Positions 5,221 through 8,121 of a stretch of 8,121 nucleotides of DNA are shown piece after piece. Position 1 is the stretch's first letter. The number at the start of each line of letters is the position of its first letter. A model generated the notes under the pieces. That model was not told the origin of the DNA. It saw nothing but the letters and a program-made list of their open reading frames with translations, and ran no database searches. Source of the stretch: Ruminococcus sp. UBA7014. Its GTDB lineage: Bacteria; Bacillota; Clostridia; Oscillospirales; Ruminococcaceae. Where the stretch lies: positions 1 to 8,121 of the forward strand of contig DJXC01000105.1 in assembly GCA_002449575.1 (NCBI GenBank), read 5' to 3'. The position numbers and the translations under genes were made by a program.

Positions 5221-6999
5221 TTACAACAACTTTATGCTGAGCATAGTCAAATCGTCAAACTGAGGTGCATTGCCAACAAACTCATTAACAGCATTCTTCA
5301 TATTTTCAAGCAGCGTTTTCGGATTCGCCTGCGGGTCAATGTTAAGAGCATCAAGCATTCTATCTGTGCCGAAAAGCTCGTTTTGGGCATTCGTAGCTTC
5401 TGCCACGCCGTCAGTATAAAGGAACAGTGTGCCGCCCTTTTCAAGCGTGAACTCATACTCTTTGTAGTGCATTCCGTTCATACCGCCGATAACAAAACCG
5501 TGCTTATCACGGAAAAGCGCAAAGCTGCCGTCTGCCTTTTTAATCATCGGGTATTCATGCCCTGCATTTGCTGCTGTTATTTTGCCTGTGGATATTTCAA
5601 GAACTCCGAACCATACTGTTACGAACATTTCTTGCTCATTGTTTTTGCAGATTGTTGTGTTGGTCTGTTCTAATACCTTTGCAGGGCTTCCGCCCATCAG
5701 CGCAAAGTTGTTTACAAGTATTTTGGATGCCATCATAAACAGTGCTGCTGGAATACCTTTACCCGAAACATCTGCCATTACCATTCCAAGGTGATCGTCA
5801 TCAATGAGGAAAAAGTCATAGAAGTCTCCGCCGACCTCCTTTGCAGGGGTCATCGTAGCATAAATATCAAACTCTTTACGATCGGGGAACGGCGGGAAAA
5901 TGTTCGGCAGCATAGAAGCCTGTATTTTAGTTGCAAGCTCCAGCTCCGCACCGATACGCTCTTTTTCAGCAGTGATGCTTTTGACTTGGTCTATGTGTCG
6001 TTCTATCTCCATCACCATTGAGGAAAAATCCTCAGCAAGATCCTGTATTTCGTTATTTGATGAAATAAAGCTTAAGTTCTCGACAGTTTTCTCGGCATTT
6101 TTGTTTTCTTTATATTCGTTAATGATGTGCTGCTCGTCTCTGAGAGGATTTGTAATATTTTTTTTCAGAAGATTCAGGAATAAAACTCCCAGTATTATGA
6201 ACAGTATCGAAGTGACAAAAGCTATCAGCAGTGATATGTTCATAACGTTTGATATAAGATCCTTCCACTGCATGGATACTCCGACAAACATGACAGGCTC
6301 GTTGTTTGAGTACACTGGCACGAACATATGGACATATTCTTTGTCTGCACCCTTTTTCATGGAAAATTCCATTGCTTCCGGCGATTTTCCTGTGCGCAGT
6401 ATCTCATCGAGTATTGGATATACGCCTTCCACATACGGAGAGGTCGAGCCAAGTTCAAAGACCTCACCACCAGAGCTAATGCGTGCTTCATTTTCCTTAA
6501 TACCTGACAGAAGGAAAAATGTTTCGTTGTTGTTTACCACAAAGCCCGTCAGAAATTCCGGAGAATATGCGCTCTTGCTTCTGTTGTAACTTTCGCTTAA
6601 CTCATAATAGCAAATCTCCGCTAAAAGTTGTTGCCCTTCTGCATCAAGAGATTCCGCCTGCTGAGGAGTGACATATTTCACTTCAGTCATTTCCGGAATT
6701 TTTTTTCTGAGCAGATATTCTTTTTCGGCTGCCCTCTGACTATCGTCATAGAAAAATTCCATTTGACTATAATGCTCCTGCCAGTAAGGCACAAGAAAAC
6801 GCAGAGGCTCATAGCTTTCCAGTTCAGAAGCTGTATAATTTCCTAGCTTTGTGGCACTCTCAAATCTTTCCTCTATGTAATACGACATATTGTATATAAA
6901 AATAAAAACTGCACTTATCAGGATAAATATAATTTCAAAAATAATCATGTGACGGTTGATTTGCAGAGCTATTTTTCCACTTTTTTTATTTTTTAGCAT
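5221..6999 (-). CDS. Membrane sensor PP2C phosphatase, SpoIIE/RsbU type
   Basis: A 592-residue serine/threonine phosphatase expected to dephosphorylate an anti-sigma antagonist (STAS protein) and so release a sigma factor. Order: cytoplasmic N-terminus, membrane helix about 18-39, extracytoplasmic region 41-248 (probably Cache-like; its end FVGVSMQW is typical), second helix about 252-278, a HAMP-like segment 279-335, a coiled-coil linker with ELELATKIQASMLP (352-365), and the PP2C domain from about 375. Metal-binding residues are present: D392 in GGDFYD, D410 in MADVSGKG, D530 in TDGVAEA, D582-D583 in FDDLT, so it should be active. The gene overlaps the acyltransferase by 14 bases. AAGGAG lies 13 bases before the ATG, rather far, so translation may depend on coupling. 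The upstream anti-sigma kinase is its natural opponent. The signal it senses is unknown. Confidence 0.93.
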   Translation of the reverse strand: MLKNKKSGKIALQINRHMIIFEIIFILISAVFIFIYNMSYYIEERFESATKLGNYTASELESYEPLRFLVPYWQEHYSQMEFFYDDSQRAAEKEYLLRKKIPEMTEVKYVTPQQAESLDAEGQQLLAEICYYELSESYNRSKSAYSPEFLTGFVVNNNETFFLLSGIKENEARISSGGEVFELGSTSPYVEGVYPILDEILRTGKSPEAMEFSMKKGADKEYVHMFVPVYSNNEPVMFVGVSMQWKDLISNVMNISLLIAFVTSILFIILGVLFLNLLKKNITNPLRDEQHIINEYKENKNAEKTVENLSFISSNNEIQDLAEDFSSMVMEIERHIDQVKSITAEKERIGAELELATKIQASMLPNIFPPFPDRKEFDIYATMTPAKEVGGDFYDFFLIDDDHLGMVMADVSGKGIPAALFMMASKILVNNFALMGGSPAKVLEQTNTTICKNNEQEMFVTVWFGVLEISTGKITAANAGHEYPMIKKADGSFALFRDKHGFVIGGMNGMHYKEYEFTLEKGGTLFLYTDGVAEATNAQNELFGTDRMLDALNIDPQANPKTLLENMKNAVNEFVGNAPQFDDLTMLSIKLL

Positions 7000-8032
7000 T
7001 TTTTCTGACCAACTCCTTAATCTTGTCTTGTATCCACACAGTTACATACAGTGTCAGCATAGTAATTATAAAATTTGCAATTGCACATAGAAAAGTATAC
7101 TGTCCTATCAGCGGATAGAGTACTCTGAAATATAAGTACACAAACGGACAGTTGAACAGAAATAGCTGCATACTGTGCTCTTCCGTGTATCTCCACAGCT
7201 TTGCTGTTCTTATTTTTCTTACTGCTTCAAACCGTTCAAGAGCTGTGAAAAAGCAAAAACTCGTTAATATACCGCACAGCTTGCAGAGCCAGCCCAGTGC
7301 GAAATGTACTCCGTCCGCTTTGTAGTAGAACATACTCCCAATGAAAAATATTGCTGTCAAAATAAAAAGCAACAATGTGGGTATCTTTTCTATTCTCTCA
7401 ATAAAATGGAAAGCACATATACCAATAAAGTAGCAGATAAAATATGGTGCTGTCTGGCTTAGCTTAAAGTACGGGAAATCCGTAAGGAAAATCTGAACGA
7501 TAAACGCAAGTCCTACCGATATGACAAATGTCAGCGGCAGCAGCTTCTTTGTCAGAAGCGGCTTCATAAGAATAAAGGCAGATGCCACCCAAAAGAGCAT
7601 CCACAGAAACCAGAGATGATCGGAAAAGCACCCAAGCAGCATATATTTGTAGCCTGTAAGATAATTCGCATTTTCGGGTCTGCCAAAGCACTTTATATTA
7701 AAAAAAGTATACAGTGGTACTACCCACAGCGCACCATAAAGATAGTACGGAATGAGCAGTCTTTTTATTCTGTTTGCAAGGTTTTGCAGCACTGTTCTGT
7801 TTTTTCTCGAAATGCTGTTTGCAAACAAAAAACCCGAACAGAAAACAAACCCCGATATGAGAGACGCATCAAAAAATGTAATTATCAGCATTGCACCTTT
7901 AGATATAAAACCGGCAGTCTCCGGAAAAAAAGGATTTCCAACATAAAACAGCAGGCAATGTCCGAAGACTACACCAAGCAGAGCGACAGTTTTCATATCG
8001 GAAATGTAGTCGAATCTCCTGCATTCATTCAT
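6986..8032 (-). CDS. Membrane acyltransferase, acyltransferase-3 family
   Basis: A 348-residue, highly hydrophobic protein with about ten membrane helices, matching the acyltransferase-3 family, which moves acyl groups (usually acetyl) onto sugars or other surface molecules. The N-terminal signature is RFDYISDMK followed by GVVFGH (20-25). H25 is the expected catalytic histidine of the family's R-x10-H motif; the Arg position holds K14, as in the branch related to fucose O-acetylases (D-x-x-K...GH). The DHLWFLWMLFW motif near the middle is also typical. There is no C-terminal SGNH domain. The start overlaps the preceding stop as ATGA, so translation is coupled to the anti-sigma kinase gene, and its own end overlaps the phosphatase. 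The acceptor cannot be told from sequence: peptidoglycan, teichoic acid, capsule or glycan are all open. Confidence 0.88.
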   Translation of the reverse strand: MNECRRFDYISDMKTVALLGVVFGHCLLFYVGNPFFPETAGFISKGAMLIITFFDASLISGFVFCSGFLFANSISRKNRTVLQNLANRIKRLLIPYYLYGALWVVPLYTFFNIKCFGRPENANYLTGYKYMLLGCFSDHLWFLWMLFWVASAFILMKPLLTKKLLPLTFVISVGLAFIVQIFLTDFPYFKLSQTAPYFICYFIGICAFHFIERIEKIPTLLLFILTAIFFIGSMFYYKADGVHFALGWLCKLCGILTSFCFFTALERFEAVRKIRTAKLWRYTEEHSMQLFLFNCPFVYLYFRVLYPLIGQYTFLCAIANFIITMLTLYVTVWIQDKIKELVRKNAKK

Positions 8033-8121
8033 TTTCCCACCAGACCTTTTTTCAAAGTGAGAATATTGTGTCCATCAAGATATTCATATTTAACATCATC
8101 CATGCTCTTCTTGACCATGAA
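8029..8121 (-). CDS. Anti-sigma factor serine kinase, RsbW/SpoIIAB-like (C-terminal fragment)
   Basis: The last 30 residues of a gene running off the window edge, read from the strand directly and ending in TGA at 8029-8031. The segment FMVKKSMDDVKYEY (first 14 visible residues) followed by DGHNILTLKK matches the end of GHKL-fold anti-sigma kinases (G-L-G-I-x-M-V...MD-x-V-x-Y...DG-x-N-x-L-T). These bind a sigma factor and phosphorylate a STAS antagonist. The nucleotide-binding boxes lie outside the window, so activity cannot be judged. Its stop overlaps the acyltransferase ATG by four bases (ATGA). Pairing with the PP2C phosphatase two genes downstream supports the assignment. Confidence 0.72.
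   Translation of the reverse strand, partial: FMVKKSMDDVKYEYLDGHNILTLKKGLVGK

Noticed and set aside
5900..6589. 229-residue plus-strand open frame
   Set aside because: It is antisense to the phosphatase sensor and HAMP-like region, whose minus-strand protein has clear domains. The plus-strand product is Ser/Phe-rich with no recognisable motif.
6001..8032. Recent horizontal transfer of the signalling operon
   Set aside because: No transposase, integrase, tRNA edge or direct-repeat boundary is visible, and I cannot measure codon bias reliably by eye.

Overview
The window reads as chromosome from an anaerobic, low-GC, gut- or rumen-type Firmicute close to Ruminococcus. The main evidence is a secreted arabinan-degrading enzyme that ends in a dockerin (the plug-in module of cellulosomes). 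A spore-coat gene pair, strong Shine-Dalgarno sequences and consensus sigma-A promoters agree with this. The genus is an inference; nothing in the window proves it. Every gene I can support lies on the minus strand, so transcription runs from position 8121 towards 1.

Reading in the direction of transcription, the window opens with the last 30 residues of an RsbW/SpoIIAB-like anti-sigma kinase (8029-8121). It overlaps by 4 bases a membrane acyltransferase (6986-8032), which overlaps by 14 bases a membrane-anchored SpoIIE/RsbU-type PP2C phosphatase with an extracytoplasmic sensor domain (5221-6999). The three look like one translationally coupled operon: a partner-switching signalling module with a surface-modifying acyltransferase inserted in it. 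Next come two small genes with a 16-base gap (4910-5086 and 4651-4893), resembling the split CotF-type spore-coat proteins of clostridia, closed by a perfect 14-bp hairpin terminator.

The centre (1688-4492) is a 934-residue exported protein: signal peptide, GH43 five-bladed propeller with the C-terminal domain found in two-domain arabinanases, two ricin-type (CBM13-like) beta-trefoils, an acidic linker and a type-I-like dockerin. It has its own promoter and its own terminator. Downstream are a stand-alone PHP-type histidinol-phosphatase (802-1572) behind a perfect TTGACA-17-TATAAT promoter, and a TetR-family regulator (45-653) with an extended -10 promoter and a terminator at the window edge.

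Apart from the signalling operon and the coat pair, these genes are independent transcription units. The largest gaps are 134 to 158 bases and hold promoters, terminators and a few unexplained short repeats. I found no tRNA, rRNA, CRISPR array, insertion sequence or phage gene. The most unusual item is the acyltransferase inside the partner-switching operon; the rest is largely ordinary for this group.
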